NCBI GenBank assembly: GCA_030653035.1
Contig: JAUSAB010000067.1
Coordinates: 1-53,761, forward strand
Direction: 5' to 3'
Length of the DNA stretch: 53,761 bases
DNA from: Desulfocapsaceae bacterium
GTDB taxonomy: Bacteria; Desulfobacterota; Desulfobulbia; Desulfobulbales; Desulfocapsaceae
Shown here: positions 1 to 9,166 of the stretch, piece after piece
Position numbering within the stretch: position 1 is the stretch's first letter
How the letters are laid out: every line of letters starts with the position of its first letter
Notes under the pieces: model-generated
Told to the model about the DNA's origin: nothing
The model's database searches: none
What the model saw: the letters and a program-made list of their open reading frames with translations, nothing else
Translations under genes and position numbers: made by a program

Positions 1-657
1 AAACTCGTGGACATGTAGAACCCTCCTTATCTTTTGCTTGGTCGCATTGATAAGGACTACATGTCCATTCTTTTTACCACTCATTTTTCGGTACAAGTAC
101 GCTTAATCCGGAAGAACCGAAAAAAGGAGTGTAAAAAGCCAGTGCTGAAAGGTAGTCGATGGTGCTTTATCAAGAGGCCAGAAAACTTAACAGAAAAGCA
201 GGAAGTTACGCTCAAAGAGTTGATCAAGAACAACCAGACGACCATCCGGGCATATTTGCTCAAGGAAGATTTTCAATTTTTCTGGGACGTTAATAAGGCG
301 ACAAGAGCAGTAGGCTTTCTGGATAGTTGGTGCAAGCGAACCATGCAGTCAAAAATAGAACCAATGAAAAAAATCGCCAAAATGCTCCGCTCTCATCAAG
401 AGCTTATTCTCAACTGGTTTCATGCCAAAGATCAAATCTCACTGGGTGCTGTAGAGGGTCTCAACAACAAAGCAAAAACGACATCAAAAAAAGCGTACGG
501 ATTCAGGAGCTATGAAGTCGCAAGAATAGCACTATTTCAAACACTTGGCGATTTGCCTGAACCAAAAAACTACCCACAGATTCTGCGGAAGAGCCGCCCT
601 GCTTTCATAAAAAATCATAAAGGAGATATCGTGCCCACTATCACCTTTATCCTCTGA
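1..657 (+). pseudogene. ISL3-family transposase, 5'-truncated and interrupted remnant
   Basis: The conceptual protein is the C-terminal half of an ISL3-family (DDE_Tnp_ISL3) transposase. It shows the typical LKGSRW segment followed by PENLTEKQ, and the terminal AVEGLNNKAKTTSKKAYGFR block with the last catalytic Glu (VEG). The family is normally about 400 residues, so the zinc-finger/HTH half and the first catalytic Asp are missing or lie outside the window. In the same frame, bases 1-15 read KLVDM, which fits the family segment just before the LKGSRW region, but an in-frame TAG follows at 16-18. Homology resumes only near base 92, so the frame is broken by about 75 extra bases that contain an inverted repeat. 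The 3' end overlaps the convergent fabL by 11 bp. It is almost certainly inactive. Confidence 0.8.
9..66. repeat. Two-step inverted repeat inside the ISL3 remnant
   Basis: GGACATGTAG (9-18) is repeated inverted as CTACATGTCC (57-66), and TCCTTATC (24-31) as GATAAGGA (49-56). The inner arms abut the outer arms on the right but are separated by five bases (AACCC) on the left, so the whole folds as an 18-bp stem with one bulge and a 17-base loop. It lies in the stretch that disrupts the transposase reading frame, which suggests a small inserted or rearranged element. Confidence 0.7.
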
Positions 658-1399
658 TAGCATAGCCACCATCAACGGTAATGACCTGCCCCTGAATCAT
701 CGCTGCCAGATGCGAACAGAGGAATAATGCCGTATCCGCGACATCATCGGGGGTGGTAAGCCGCCCCAAGGGAGTGCGTCGCAGGGCCGTCTCCAGGATC
801 TCATCCCGATTGGGAAATTTCTTCAAGGCGTCGGTATCCACCGCCCCAGCGCTGATCGTGTTCACATTGATCCCCGCGGGCCCAAGCTCCACCGCCAGAT
901 GTCGGACCAAAGATTCAAGGGCGGCCTTAGAAGCGCCCACAGTTGTATAATTCTCAATGGCCCGGGTCGCACCCAGACTGGAAACCGCCAATACCCGGCT
1001 GCCTCTATCCATAAGCGGGAACCCCTTCTGCACCAAGGTCAACAACGCCCGGGCATTGATATCCATGGCCCAATCCCAATGACGCTCGGTAAGCTCCATG
1101 ACCGGCTTCAAGACACCAGAAGCCGCATTGGAAACCAGAATATCAAGCGCCCCAAATTCCTTACCAATAACCGAAAACATCTCCGTGACATCAGCCTCTT
1201 CAGCAACATTGGCCTTGACCAATAGACAACGACCGCCATGTTTTTCTATGACATTTGCAGTCTCTTCGGCATCACGCTTATGGCGCACATAATTCACCAC
1301 CAGATGCACACCATTTTCGGCCAGCCGAATAGCAATTGCCCGGCCGATTCCACGTGACCCGCCGGTAACCAAAGCAACTTTCCCCTGTAAATCAAACAT
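647..1399 (-). CDS. fabL: Enoyl-[acyl-carrier-protein] reductase, FabL type
   Basis: This short-chain dehydrogenase/reductase (250 aa, usual length) should reduce trans-2-enoyl-ACP with NADPH in the last step of each fatty acid elongation round. The nucleotide-binding TGGSRGIG motif is at residues 12-19. The active site is Y151-x6-K158 (YTTVGASK), the wide Tyr-Lys spacing of enoyl reductases rather than the YxxxK of ordinary SDRs. Blocks NAASGVLKPVMEL (91-103), HWDWAMDINARALL (107-120) and VDTDALKKFPNR (about 189-200) match Bacillus FabL closely from memory. It stands alone, with no other fab gene nearby, and its C-terminus overlaps the ISL3 remnant by 11 bp. The ATG at 1399 lies a few bases after a purine-rich AGGAAGG-like site. 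Another SDR function is possible but unlikely. Confidence 0.85.
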   Translation of the reverse strand: MFDLQGKVALVTGGSRGIGRAIAIRLAENGVHLVVNYVRHKRDAEETANVIEKHGGRCLLVKANVAEEADVTEMFSVIGKEFGALDILVSNAASGVLKPVMELTERHWDWAMDINARALLTLVQKGFPLMDRGSRVLAVSSLGATRAIENYTTVGASKAALESLVRHLAVELGPAGINVNTISAGAVDTDALKKFPNRDEILETALRRTPLGRLTTPDDVADTALFLCSHLAAMIQGQVITVDGGYAIRG

Positions 1400-1479
1400 G
1401 ATACCTTCCTATTAGAAGTAAAATAAGTTTAACAAATAATCGTTAGACCGAAGTTTCCCAAAAACACTTGCAGTTATTA

Positions 1480-2415
1480 CTATCCCCGACGCAAGGTAAG
1501 AACAACTCGCCTCAAGGAATTAAAGACATATCGTAGCGGCCTGAATCGAACAGGGTTCAAGATTTCCGGGGCCACAAAACCTGAACCAAAAAAATCAGAC
1601 GGTGCCAACAACGGAAATTCAATATCACAGAGTTGCACGCCAGGCAGATTATGCTCTCTTGCGGCACACCACAGTGGACTCTTCTCGGTTTTCAGTTCAA
1701 GAAGTGCAAGCAAAGCCGTATCAAGTGCAACCGAACTCCTTGATCCTGCCAAACACCCCAGGAAAAGTTGATCTCCGCACATGGGGCCGTGCCTGTGCAT
1801 AACCTCAATGCCGTCTGCAAGCGCGATATTTTCCGGCAATAACCCCTGTAGTTCCAGAATAATCCGGGCAAACTCAAGATGCGAATTCCCATAACGCATA
1901 TGAAACCAAGACTTACGCACTCCTTTCACTATACCAAAAATATTTTTCACTGCCATACTTACGTACATCTGATCATGGGCCTTGACCTTGGGCAGGTTAA
2001 CCAAAAGATCACAATCAAGGGCCTCTGCGGCAACACCAACAAAAATCCCTGAAGGCAAACGCCTTCGCACAACTGAAGTAAATTCAGCGATATGGACATC
2101 CATCCCTCGCACTGCCCGAGCAATCCCCTGACGCTCCGCAACACTTATGGAATTTCCAAAGGCAGGCGAATCACCAATCGAGACCCGACAACCGTGATCA
2201 AGAAACCACGCGGCCACCGCCGCCACAAACTCAGCATGGGTACAGGCAAGGGATGGAGCGCTGGCGCTAATCAAATTGGGTTTAAGCAAAACCCTGCTGC
2301 CACGCGACAGATTGAGTGCACCAAGACGCGGAATAACTCGCGCAAGAGCAGAGTGAAGAGACGTACGCGTATACTCTTGGCAACGATCAAGACAAACAAC
2401 GGCAGATGCGATCAT
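1480..2415 (-). CDS. DUF362 domain protein
   Basis: This is a DUF362-family protein of about 311 aa. The family mark is the GSRVLLKPNLISA segment near residues 39-51, followed by VNLPKVKAHDQMYVSMAVKN, which resembles the usual LPKLKTH..tg.TgavKN block, and a later VMHRHGPMCGD segment. DUF362 proteins occur in anaerobes, often fused to 4Fe-4S ferredoxin domains, and their biochemical role is not settled. No Cys-rich ferredoxin domain is present here. I chose the ATG at 2415 because family similarity begins right there. A TTG at 2478 would add 21 mostly hydrophobic residues that could be a membrane anchor, but it would put a strong terminator-like hairpin inside the gene. Neither start has a clear ribosome binding site. 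It is divergent from the histidine kinase gene to its right. Confidence 0.75.
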   Translation of the reverse strand: MIASAVVCLDRCQEYTRTSLHSALARVIPRLGALNLSRGSRVLLKPNLISASAPSLACTHAEFVAAVAAWFLDHGCRVSIGDSPAFGNSISVAERQGIARAVRGMDVHIAEFTSVVRRRLPSGIFVGVAAEALDCDLLVNLPKVKAHDQMYVSMAVKNIFGIVKGVRKSWFHMRYGNSHLEFARIILELQGLLPENIALADGIEVMHRHGPMCGDQLFLGCLAGSRSSVALDTALLALLELKTEKSPLWCAAREHNLPGVQLCDIEFPLLAPSDFFGSGFVAPEILNPVRFRPLRYVFNSLRRVVLTLRRG

Positions 2416-2460
2416 AAAGAAGATGAAAGAGACAATGATAAACAAAAGTCCTGAAAATAG

Positions 2461-2498
2461 AAAAAGCCAGTCACGCAAGAGCGGACCGGCTTTTTCCA
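2461..2498 (-). terminator. Bidirectional terminator-like hairpin upstream of the DUF362 gene
   Basis: AAAAAGCCaGTC (2461-2472) pairs with GACcGGCTTTTT near 2484-2495, giving a GC-rich stem with one mismatch flanked by A and T runs on both strands. On the minus strand it is followed by TTTTTCTATTTTC. It lies between a likely promoter region and the ATG at 2415, so it could attenuate the DUF362 gene. It might also simply be a leftover terminator. Confidence 0.55.
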
Positions 2499-2878
2499 GG
2501 AGAGAAGAGAAGAGATATCTATCTTATTGCACATCTTGTGCCACCCTCGCTGAAGAAATTTTACTCTTCACATATCAATAGGTTAAATACAGCACCCACC
2601 CCTACGCCCCTGACAGTAGCACACAAAATATATAAAAATTTATACTTTTTACAACAAAAAACCACAACAATTAAATATTTAAGCATAATATCAAACAATT
2701 AAACTAACAGGTATTTGAACCCGCACAGAGGCAACTACCCCAATCACACACTTCCCTGCCTCCTCTCCAAAAAACTCTCTCTATTTTTTGTTGTTTTCCC
2801 TGTCTTCTGCTATGCTTCACCAGACTACACTCTTTCAGGATATGACATCCTCCACTTTCTTCTTCACCCAGAACTTAC
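2499..2878. other. AT-rich divergent intergenic region
   Basis: This 380-base gap separates the DUF362 gene (leftward) from the histidine kinase (rightward). It is strongly AT-rich around 2630-2700 (TATAAAAATTTATA and similar), consistent with divergent promoters, but I cannot fix a particular -35/-10 pair. No coding region or RNA gene is evident. Confidence 0.4.
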
Positions 2879-5152
2879 ATGACACCAGACTCTGGCTCTA
2901 CCAGATTTTTTCACAGTGCCCTTCGCAGTCTTTATTCGCATGGCCCCCATATCCAACTGGCAGTCTTCACAATAGCCCTTCTAGAAACAACCACCCTCTG
3001 GACAACACTCTCGAAACCGCTTCTTCTGTCTGGACTATGCTGCTATTTCTGTCTCACTTTTTGGTATATTTTTTTAGTTACAAAGACGCGCAAATCCAGC
3101 AAAGGGTCACCCTTAAAGATCAGCAAGACCTATCGCCTCCTGCTGTTCATCTATCTGTGGCAAGCTCTCTATTGGGGAGGCACGGCTTTATTTATCAAAG
3201 ACGGCACCCTACTGCTCTACGCCACACATGCCTTATTCCTCTACAGCGCCTGCACCCTCTTGACCACCCATCTCGCCGCCATACCGATAATGGCTTACGG
3301 CCTTTCTGCCATCAGTCTTGCGCCAACACTGTACGCCTTTTTCTTCAAGGCCCCTGCCGAAATGAGACCACTTGCTTATTGCCTGCTGGCCCTCGCAATT
3401 GTACTCATCATCATCATTTTTTTCCGGTCAAGGGCACTTCACACCTCTATCCGCGAACACCTAAACAATCAACGTAAAATCCATAGCCTCAAATCACAAC
3501 TCAATAAATGCAATGCAAGACCAGAATACTCTTCAGCTATCAATACCCTCAACGAACTCAAAGAGCGGTTACAAAACTTCACCGAACAAAAAACGGCCCT
3601 CACCCTGGCCCGCAACGAAGCCATATGGAATGCGATCCTCACTATCACTGACCAATCCCATCTCCAGAATAACTGGCAAAACTGCTTCAGCGGCAAGCTC
3701 TCAAGCCTCTGCCAGCCACTGGAAACCGACCGAATCTACATCGTCGAGGCGGATAAAGATGCCAGAAAGGCCTCCATTTATCCAAAAAATAAATACCAAG
3801 CAACCCTTGATCACAGCTGGATCTTTAATAATCCCAGCTGTGTTGCCGCCCTGAAAGCAGGACACATCATCCACAATCAATCTCCACAAATATCAGAGCT
3901 TGAACAAGACTCCATGAGGCATCTGGGCATCCAAGCCTTTCTTGATATCCCAATTCTGTTAAAGAATGAAATCTGGGGAATCATCGGCATGGACAGACTG
4001 ACAACAGCCGCACCTTTTACCACACAACAAGTCAACGGGCTGAAGTTCATCGCCAATATCCTGGCCATGACCATTCGCAATCAACAAGATCGCCTTGAAA
4101 GAGATCGTCTGGTAACAGTCATCGAACAATCGAGTGATTGTACCCTTATTACCGATCCCGTAGGCAAAATCCTTTATGTCAACCCCGCCTGCGAGACCGT
4201 CACCGGCTACTCACAACCAGAAATTATTGGCACCAATATCAAGGGCCTCTATTCCGAGGCCGTCATGGATAATAATATCTGGCAACAAATCATAACAGCC
4301 ATGGAAAATGGCGAACACTGGCAAGGGCAATTCCCCAACCATCGCAAAGACCACACCCTGTACGAAGAAGAGATGCTCGTCTCACCTGCATACGATCACA
4401 AGGGAGAGATAAGCAATCAAGTCATCATCAAACGGAACATTACAGAAAAAAAACGCCTTGAATCCATTGTGGAGGCCGCCAACCTCATGGACAATATTGG
4501 CTTTATCTTTTCCAGCATTCGCCATGAGCTTGGCAATCCAATCAATTCGATCAAAGTCTCACTCTCGATTCTCGACTCAAACCTTGAGCTCTATGATAAA
4601 AACGACATCAAACGCTTTATCAATCGCAGCCTTTCAGATATTGGCCGAGTTGAATATCTGCTCAAAACACTCAAGAACTTCAGTATATTTGAACGCCCAA
4701 TCATCGAAAAAATAGACATGACGACATTGCTTAACAAATTCATCACGTTAATCACAACAGAGCTCCAGCAAAAAAACATCGAACTTACCGCCGATATCCC
4801 CAGAGAACCCAGGTTCGGCTTGATAGACCCCCGCGCCTTTCAGCAGGTACTCCTCAATCTTATCGCCAACGCCGCCGACTCCCTGATGGAAATCTCACAA
4901 AAAAACATTTCCCTTGCCATGCTCACTGAAGAAAATGGCCAAATCAATATCATTATCAGCGACAACGGTTGCGGCATCAGTGACGATGAACAGATCAATT
5001 TGTTTAAGCCTTTTTTTACCACTAAACCACAAGGAACCGGCCTAGGGCTAGTTATTGTCAAAAAAATGCTTGCAAAGATGAATTGTTCCATTCATATCAA
5101 CAGCAAAAACAACAGGGGAACCAAGGTTCTTATTGTTATTCCCGGCCTATGA
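2879..5152 (+). CDS. Membrane sensor histidine kinase (6TM-GAF-PAS-HisKA-HATPase)
   Basis: This sensor kinase of 757 aa has about six hydrophobic segments between residues 25 and 183 and a short coiled coil (195-245). A GAF-like domain follows (about 250-400), then a PAS domain (about 410-525, with ITDPVGKILYVNPACETVTGYS). The dimerisation box is SSIRHELGNPINSIK with the phospho-acceptor His at residue 549. The HATPase domain has NLIANAADSL, DNGCGI and GTGLGL motifs, so kinase activity should be intact. Lacking a periplasmic domain, it probably senses signals in the membrane or through GAF/PAS ligands. The receiver gene at 5336 is the obvious partner, 183 bp downstream on the same strand. No good ribosome binding site precedes the ATG at 2879, so the exact start is uncertain. 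Confidence 0.88.
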   Translation: MTPDSGSTRFFHSALRSLYSHGPHIQLAVFTIALLETTTLWTTLSKPLLLSGLCCYFCLTFWYIFLVTKTRKSSKGSPLKISKTYRLLLFIYLWQALYWGGTALFIKDGTLLLYATHALFLYSACTLLTTHLAAIPIMAYGLSAISLAPTLYAFFFKAPAEMRPLAYCLLALAIVLIIIIFFRSRALHTSIREHLNNQRKIHSLKSQLNKCNARPEYSSAINTLNELKERLQNFTEQKTALTLARNEAIWNAILTITDQSHLQNNWQNCFSGKLSSLCQPLETDRIYIVEADKDARKASIYPKNKYQATLDHSWIFNNPSCVAALKAGHIIHNQSPQISELEQDSMRHLGIQAFLDIPILLKNEIWGIIGMDRLTTAAPFTTQQVNGLKFIANILAMTIRNQQDRLERDRLVTVIEQSSDCTLITDPVGKILYVNPACETVTGYSQPEIIGTNIKGLYSEAVMDNNIWQQIITAMENGEHWQGQFPNHRKDHTLYEEEMLVSPAYDHKGEISNQVIIKRNITEKKRLESIVEAANLMDNIGFIFSSIRHELGNPINSIKVSLSILDSNLELYDKNDIKRFINRSLSDIGRVEYLLKTLKNFSIFERPIIEKIDMTTLLNKFITLITTELQQKNIELTADIPREPRFGLIDPRAFQQVLLNLIANAADSLMEISQKNISLAMLTEENGQINIIISDNGCGISDDEQINLFKPFFTTKPQGTGLGLVIVKKMLAKMNCSIHINSKNNRGTKVLIVIPGL

Positions 5153-5335
5153 CAGTTTTTTCTGGACAGAGGCCGACCACGCATTGTAAAAAGAATGTAT
5201 CCAAATTACGTTCATTTTTTCATTCACATCTCATCAGGTTAACAACTCAACAGGCTAAAAAGTGAGCTTTTCTCTCTTTTCAACCTGATGACCAGTCACA
5301 TTGATCACCCGGCAGAAGCCGGCATGGGAGCAGCT

Positions 5336-6523
5336 ATGAATACCGTTCTTATTGTTGACGACGATGAAAGCTTTTTGCTCAGCCTGATTGATGGATTTAA
5401 ATCCTACGAAGATCAATTCGGTATCGTCACTGCCCATAACGGCGAGGAGGCCGTCGCCATCCTCAATGAGCAGGAGATCCATCTGGTCCTTACAGACCTG
5501 AAGATGCCCAAGATGGACGGCTTTGCGCTAGTCGCCCACCTCAGTGCCAATCATCCGGATCTTCCCGTTATTGTCATGACCGCCTTTGGAACTCCAGACA
5601 TGGAAGCAAACCTGAAAGAAATCGGCGCCTTTCAATATATCGAAAAACCTATCGATTTCAATCTGCTGGTTACCAAGATTCTGAAAGGGCTCGAGGGCCG
5701 CTCCAAGGGATTTATTACCGGAGTCTCTTTGGGATCATTTCTCCAGTTACTGGAACTGGACAAAAAAACGTGCACCCTCACCGTTCGTTCTGGAAAGAAT
5801 CAAGGGACAATGTACTTCAAAAACGGAGAACTCATGGACGCCGACACCAATGATCTCCATGGGATCGATGCTGCCTTTGAAATCATCAACTGGAAAAATG
5901 TCGAGATTATACTGGCAAATTCCTGCGATGTTACTGAACAAAAAATCTCTGAATCTCTTGGCTATATCCTGCTTGAAGGCAGCAGAAGACAAGATGAGCG
6001 AGAATCGCTAACCGTAAACCCTGGTCCGCAAAACAGCACGAGTGCCTCTCTTGATTCCATTGATTTAGCTGGTATAGACTTAGGCCTTGATGATTTCCTC
6101 CATGATGAAGACGCCATTCCATCTCCTTCGCCAGCCGAGACCATGCCGTTGCATTCTGCACCCTCAATGCACGCATCCAATCCGCTTTTACAACAATTTA
6201 TCACTATGTTAGGATCAATGCCCGAGGTCAGCAACTCCATCCTTGTCTCAAAAGATGGGAACGTAATCCATACGGCCACACCAAGTGACGACCAGCTTGT
6301 TAATTTTATAACCTATCTCTCTGTTGTCAGTGAGCAGCTTCAAATGGCCATGGGAGCCGGAGACCGGCAATATGTCCTGCTTGGGTTGAACACTGGAAAT
6401 AAATTTCTTGTCCTCTGCGGCAAAGAGGTCGTGGTCGGCCTGGAAATCGGCAATACTATAGCCCCTGGCCCGGTAGCAGCCGGATTACGACCGGTGTTAA
6501 GCAGAATCAGCCTGCAACAATAA
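5336..6523 (+). CDS. Response regulator with DUF4388 (PATAN) and roadblock/LC7 domains
   Basis: The protein (395 aa) starts with a CheY-like receiver domain: acidic DDD at residues 8-10, phospho-acceptor Asp54 in VLTDLKMPKMDGF, and a conserved K in IEKP. Residues about 115-215 form a DUF4388/PATAN-like domain (GSFLQLLELDKKTCTLTV...GTMYFKNGELMDA). A linker rich in D, S and P leads to a C-terminal roadblock/LC7 fold (about 280-390; SILVSKDGNVI, LGLNTGNKFLVLCG). Roadblock domains often act on small Ras-like GTPases such as MglA, and no DNA-binding domain is present, so output is probably by protein contact. The ATG at 5336 is preferred over 5288 because GGGAG lies six bases before it and the receiver begins directly after. 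Confidence 0.85.
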   Translation: MNTVLIVDDDESFLLSLIDGFKSYEDQFGIVTAHNGEEAVAILNEQEIHLVLTDLKMPKMDGFALVAHLSANHPDLPVIVMTAFGTPDMEANLKEIGAFQYIEKPIDFNLLVTKILKGLEGRSKGFITGVSLGSFLQLLELDKKTCTLTVRSGKNQGTMYFKNGELMDADTNDLHGIDAAFEIINWKNVEIILANSCDVTEQKISESLGYILLEGSRRQDERESLTVNPGPQNSTSASLDSIDLAGIDLGLDDFLHDEDAIPSPSPAETMPLHSAPSMHASNPLLQQFITMLGSMPEVSNSILVSKDGNVIHTATPSDDQLVNFITYLSVVSEQLQMAMGAGDRQYVLLGLNTGNKFLVLCGKEVVVGLEIGNTIAPGPVAAGLRPVLSRISLQQ

Positions 6524-6751
6524 AGAGCGGGCCCGAAAAGTAACCGTTGTTTTTCAGCTCTTTCGTAATGACGGCCAGCAACGCCCCGCAGGAAGCACTC
6601 TTGGGACTCGAATAAAGACCGACCAATTTTTCATAGTATTTTTGTCATGTAAACGGCAAGGTATTTTGTTACCACCACTTACGACTAAAAAAAAATATTT
6701 TTCCAAAAAACACCCATAAAAAACTGGGAAGACCATCAAAGGAAATGCACC

Positions 6752-7414
6752 ATGGATTCACTCCTCAAAGAAATCAATATGCTTCCCGGAGTTTTTGGCT
6801 GTTTTGTTTACACTGGCAATCAAGAGTTAGCAGCCGCAAAGCTTCCACCAATCTTTAAGGAAAATACCATAAAAACCATGGGCAATCTCCTCACCCGTAC
6901 CATCAAAATGGGAGCCATGGCCAACGTGGACATAGAGGCCATTGAGTTCAAATTTGATGTGTCACTGATTATTGTCAAGCCCCTGAAGCAGGGAGCCATC
7001 CTGGTAATGGTCTGCGAACCTGCTGTCAACAAATCTCTCATCAACATGACCACGGCAATGCTGACAAACGACATCCAGGCCTCAATCGACAAAGGCACTG
7101 TGCCGCAAGCCAAGAAAATCCCGACTCAAGTCATTCAAGCCACAACCGCGGTCCCCGGACAAGAACAACCCAAAAAGCAGGAAGCCGAAATAGACGCAGC
7201 ACTTGCCCCAATACTGGAAAACATCAAAGACGCACTGGCCTATGCCATTGGTCCGATTGCAGGGCAGATCATGCTCGCTACCATTGAGACTTGGGCACAG
7301 CAAGGCCCAACATCCAAGCAACAACTGCCAAGCCTGGCTGCTCTGCTCTGTAAAGAAATCAATGATACGGAGCTGGAAAAAGAATTTATGGGCCAGATTA
7401 AATCCTTATTCTAA
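6752..7414 (+). CDS. Roadblock/LC7-like protein with C-terminal helical domain
   Basis: This protein of 220 aa lies 228 bp downstream of the receiver-roadblock gene on the same strand and is probably part of the same signalling unit. Residues 1-105 look like a roadblock/LC7 fold (MLPGVFGCFVYTGNQEL; a central VSLIIVKPL; AILVMVCEPAVNKSLINM). After a P/Q/K-rich linker, residues 150-220 form an alpha-helical domain (ILENIKDALAYAIGPIAGQ; LAALLCKEINDTELEKEF) of a kind also found at the ends of bacterial cyclases and kinases. No catalytic residues are evident. I infer an adaptor or GTPase-regulator role from the fold and neighbourhood; no GTPase gene lies in this window. Convergent with the radical SAM gene. 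Confidence 0.65.
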   Translation: MDSLLKEINMLPGVFGCFVYTGNQELAAAKLPPIFKENTIKTMGNLLTRTIKMGAMANVDIEAIEFKFDVSLIIVKPLKQGAILVMVCEPAVNKSLINMTTAMLTNDIQASIDKGTVPQAKKIPTQVIQATTAVPGQEQPKKQEAEIDAALAPILENIKDALAYAIGPIAGQIMLATIETWAQQGPTSKQQLPSLAALLCKEINDTELEKEFMGQIKSLF

Positions 7415-7449
7415 AGTACCACCAATACTCCACTCGAGATGAACGCTTT

Positions 7450-9165
7450 TCAACTCAGGATTGATGCCTGAGCGGAGTAAGACTGCACAATCACTGTCTT
7501 TTGTAAACAGAACAAACTTACCTCCCGTTCCGGTAAAAATATGATCACCGCCTGCTCTCCATCCTGCCGAAGACCAAGCTCCTGAAGACACTTCCCTGAA
7601 AAACGTAAAAAGAAACCTTTTTTAAAAAAGTGATTCCTGTTGCTATGGTCAAAAAGACCAGCAAGCTCTGTCGCTGTCTGTTGATAAAGAGCATTCTTCA
7701 CCGCTTGTGGCTGTTCTTCTTCGAGTGCAACCTGCAAAAACGATGGCAGAAAACGGTGCCCACAACGTAACCAGTCGTAACGCAAGATTTCCAGAAGCAA
7801 CGGCCCGTCCTCCCGTCCCTGAATCAACTGACTCAGTAATTGCCCCATAAAATCGTGGGTGGAGGCTAATCCAAAGAAATTTACCTGCAGACAGACACGA
7901 AGCAATTCCTGGAAAAAAGAGAACACATCCTCTTCTTTCCGCCGCAAATAATCCCAGAATGATGGGAAATAACGGTTATTAACAAATTTCTCCACACACT
8001 CGCAAAACCAATAAAGCTCCTGCAAGGTGGTATGAGTCAACCATTGATTGGCCAACACCGCATAAGGTGGCTGGCGACAGTTCGTGTATGAAAACATTTC
8101 AGCATCCCTGCTGATCGCAGTCTCTGGAAGGAGCTTCAACAACCCCATTTGCAGATAATGCGCACCTGTGGCAAAAAGATCCGCAAAGGAATGACCAAAA
8201 TCCTCTCTATTCTCATAGGGAAGGCCAAGAATCAGATCCGCATGAAGATGAATAGATCCAAGCGCCACCAATCTTTTAATGTTCCGCAGGGAACTTGTCA
8301 CATCCATCATCCGCCCAACGGCCCGGAGAGTTTTATGATGAGTGGACTGGACTCCGATCTCAAACTGAAAACGGCCCACCGGCACAGTCTCAAGAAAGTC
8401 AAACATCTCTTCCGTAAAACGATCCGGGGTTATCTCAAAATGAAACAACGTCTTGGCTTCTATCCCCAGCAGAAACTTCCAGATGGCCAGGGCGCGCTCT
8501 GGCTTATCATTGAAGGTTCTGTCCACAAAACGCAACGTTACAGGCTGATGATGCAGTATCTGAGCAAGCTCTTGCTGGACCAAGAGAAGATCCTTGTGAT
8601 AAACTCCTTTTTCCGCCGAAGAGAGGCAGTAGGTGCAGGAAAAGGGACACCCTCTGGAGCTTTCATAATAAACATTTCTGTCTTGCAGATGCAAGTTGAA
8701 GTCCTCTTCACGATAAGGTGACAAGAGAACACGATCCTGCATCTGCAAAAATGATCCTCCATAAAAAGGCTGCAAGGCTTTTCTTTCCAAATCCCTATAA
8801 AATGCAGCGCTCACGGCCTCAATATCACCACTGACCACTGTACACAAAGAGGACGAAAGGTTATGACCAACAACCACAGACTGAGGGCCTCCCACCACTA
8901 CCTGACAATCCGGCAGACACGCTTTCAAATCCCAAACTAACTGTTCTACCCGGTCAGAGTTCCAAACAGCTACCGAAAAAAAAATATAATCAGGCCCCCC
9001 CTGACTGAGACGCAACAACGTTTCATAGTAGGAGTCATTGATAGTTAGCTGACACAACTCGATTTTTACATCCAGACAATTCTTCTCCAGCTCATTACGA
9101 ACATGAAACAAAGCCAGACAGGAATGGGTAAAACGGGCATTAAGGGCCACAATCTTGATCTGCAT
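7450..9165 (-). CDS. B12-binding-type radical SAM protein with DUF4080
   Basis: This enzyme of 571 aa has a cobalamin-binding-like domain at residues 1-135 (IKIVALNARFTHSCLAL; VVVGGPQ), a radical SAM core with C173-x3-C177-x2-C180 (RGCPFSCTYC), and a C-terminal DUF4080 region (about 370-571). The classical DxHxxG cobalamin ligand motif is absent, as is common in this subgroup. The radical SAM core binds a 4Fe-4S cluster and cleaves S-adenosylmethionine; the substrate of the DUF4080 group is not known to me. The ATG at 9165 is chosen because it lies one base after the stop codon of the upstream SAP gene, giving a tight pair, and because the B12 domain begins there. An upstream extension to 9225 would overlap that gene. 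Confidence 0.85.
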   Translation of the reverse strand: MQIKIVALNARFTHSCLALFHVRNELEKNCLDVKIELCQLTINDSYYETLLRLSQGGPDYIFFSVAVWNSDRVEQLVWDLKACLPDCQVVVGGPQSVVVGHNLSSSLCTVVSGDIEAVSAAFYRDLERKALQPFYGGSFLQMQDRVLLSPYREEDFNLHLQDRNVYYESSRGCPFSCTYCLSSAEKGVYHKDLLLVQQELAQILHHQPVTLRFVDRTFNDKPERALAIWKFLLGIEAKTLFHFEITPDRFTEEMFDFLETVPVGRFQFEIGVQSTHHKTLRAVGRMMDVTSSLRNIKRLVALGSIHLHADLILGLPYENREDFGHSFADLFATGAHYLQMGLLKLLPETAISRDAEMFSYTNCRQPPYAVLANQWLTHTTLQELYWFCECVEKFVNNRYFPSFWDYLRRKEEDVFSFFQELLRVCLQVNFFGLASTHDFMGQLLSQLIQGREDGPLLLEILRYDWLRCGHRFLPSFLQVALEEEQPQAVKNALYQQTATELAGLFDHSNRNHFFKKGFFLRFSGKCLQELGLRQDGEQAVIIFLPEREVSLFCLQKTVIVQSYSAQASILS

Positions 9166-9166
9166 T

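Noticed and set aside
2788-3477. Frame of 229 codons overlapping the start of the kinase gene
   Set aside because: It runs through the kinase membrane region in another frame, has no recognisable domain and no ribosome binding site.
5288-5335. Earlier start for the receiver-roadblock gene
   Set aside because: No ribosome binding site precedes it, and a good GGGAG precedes ATG 5336 where the receiver domain begins.
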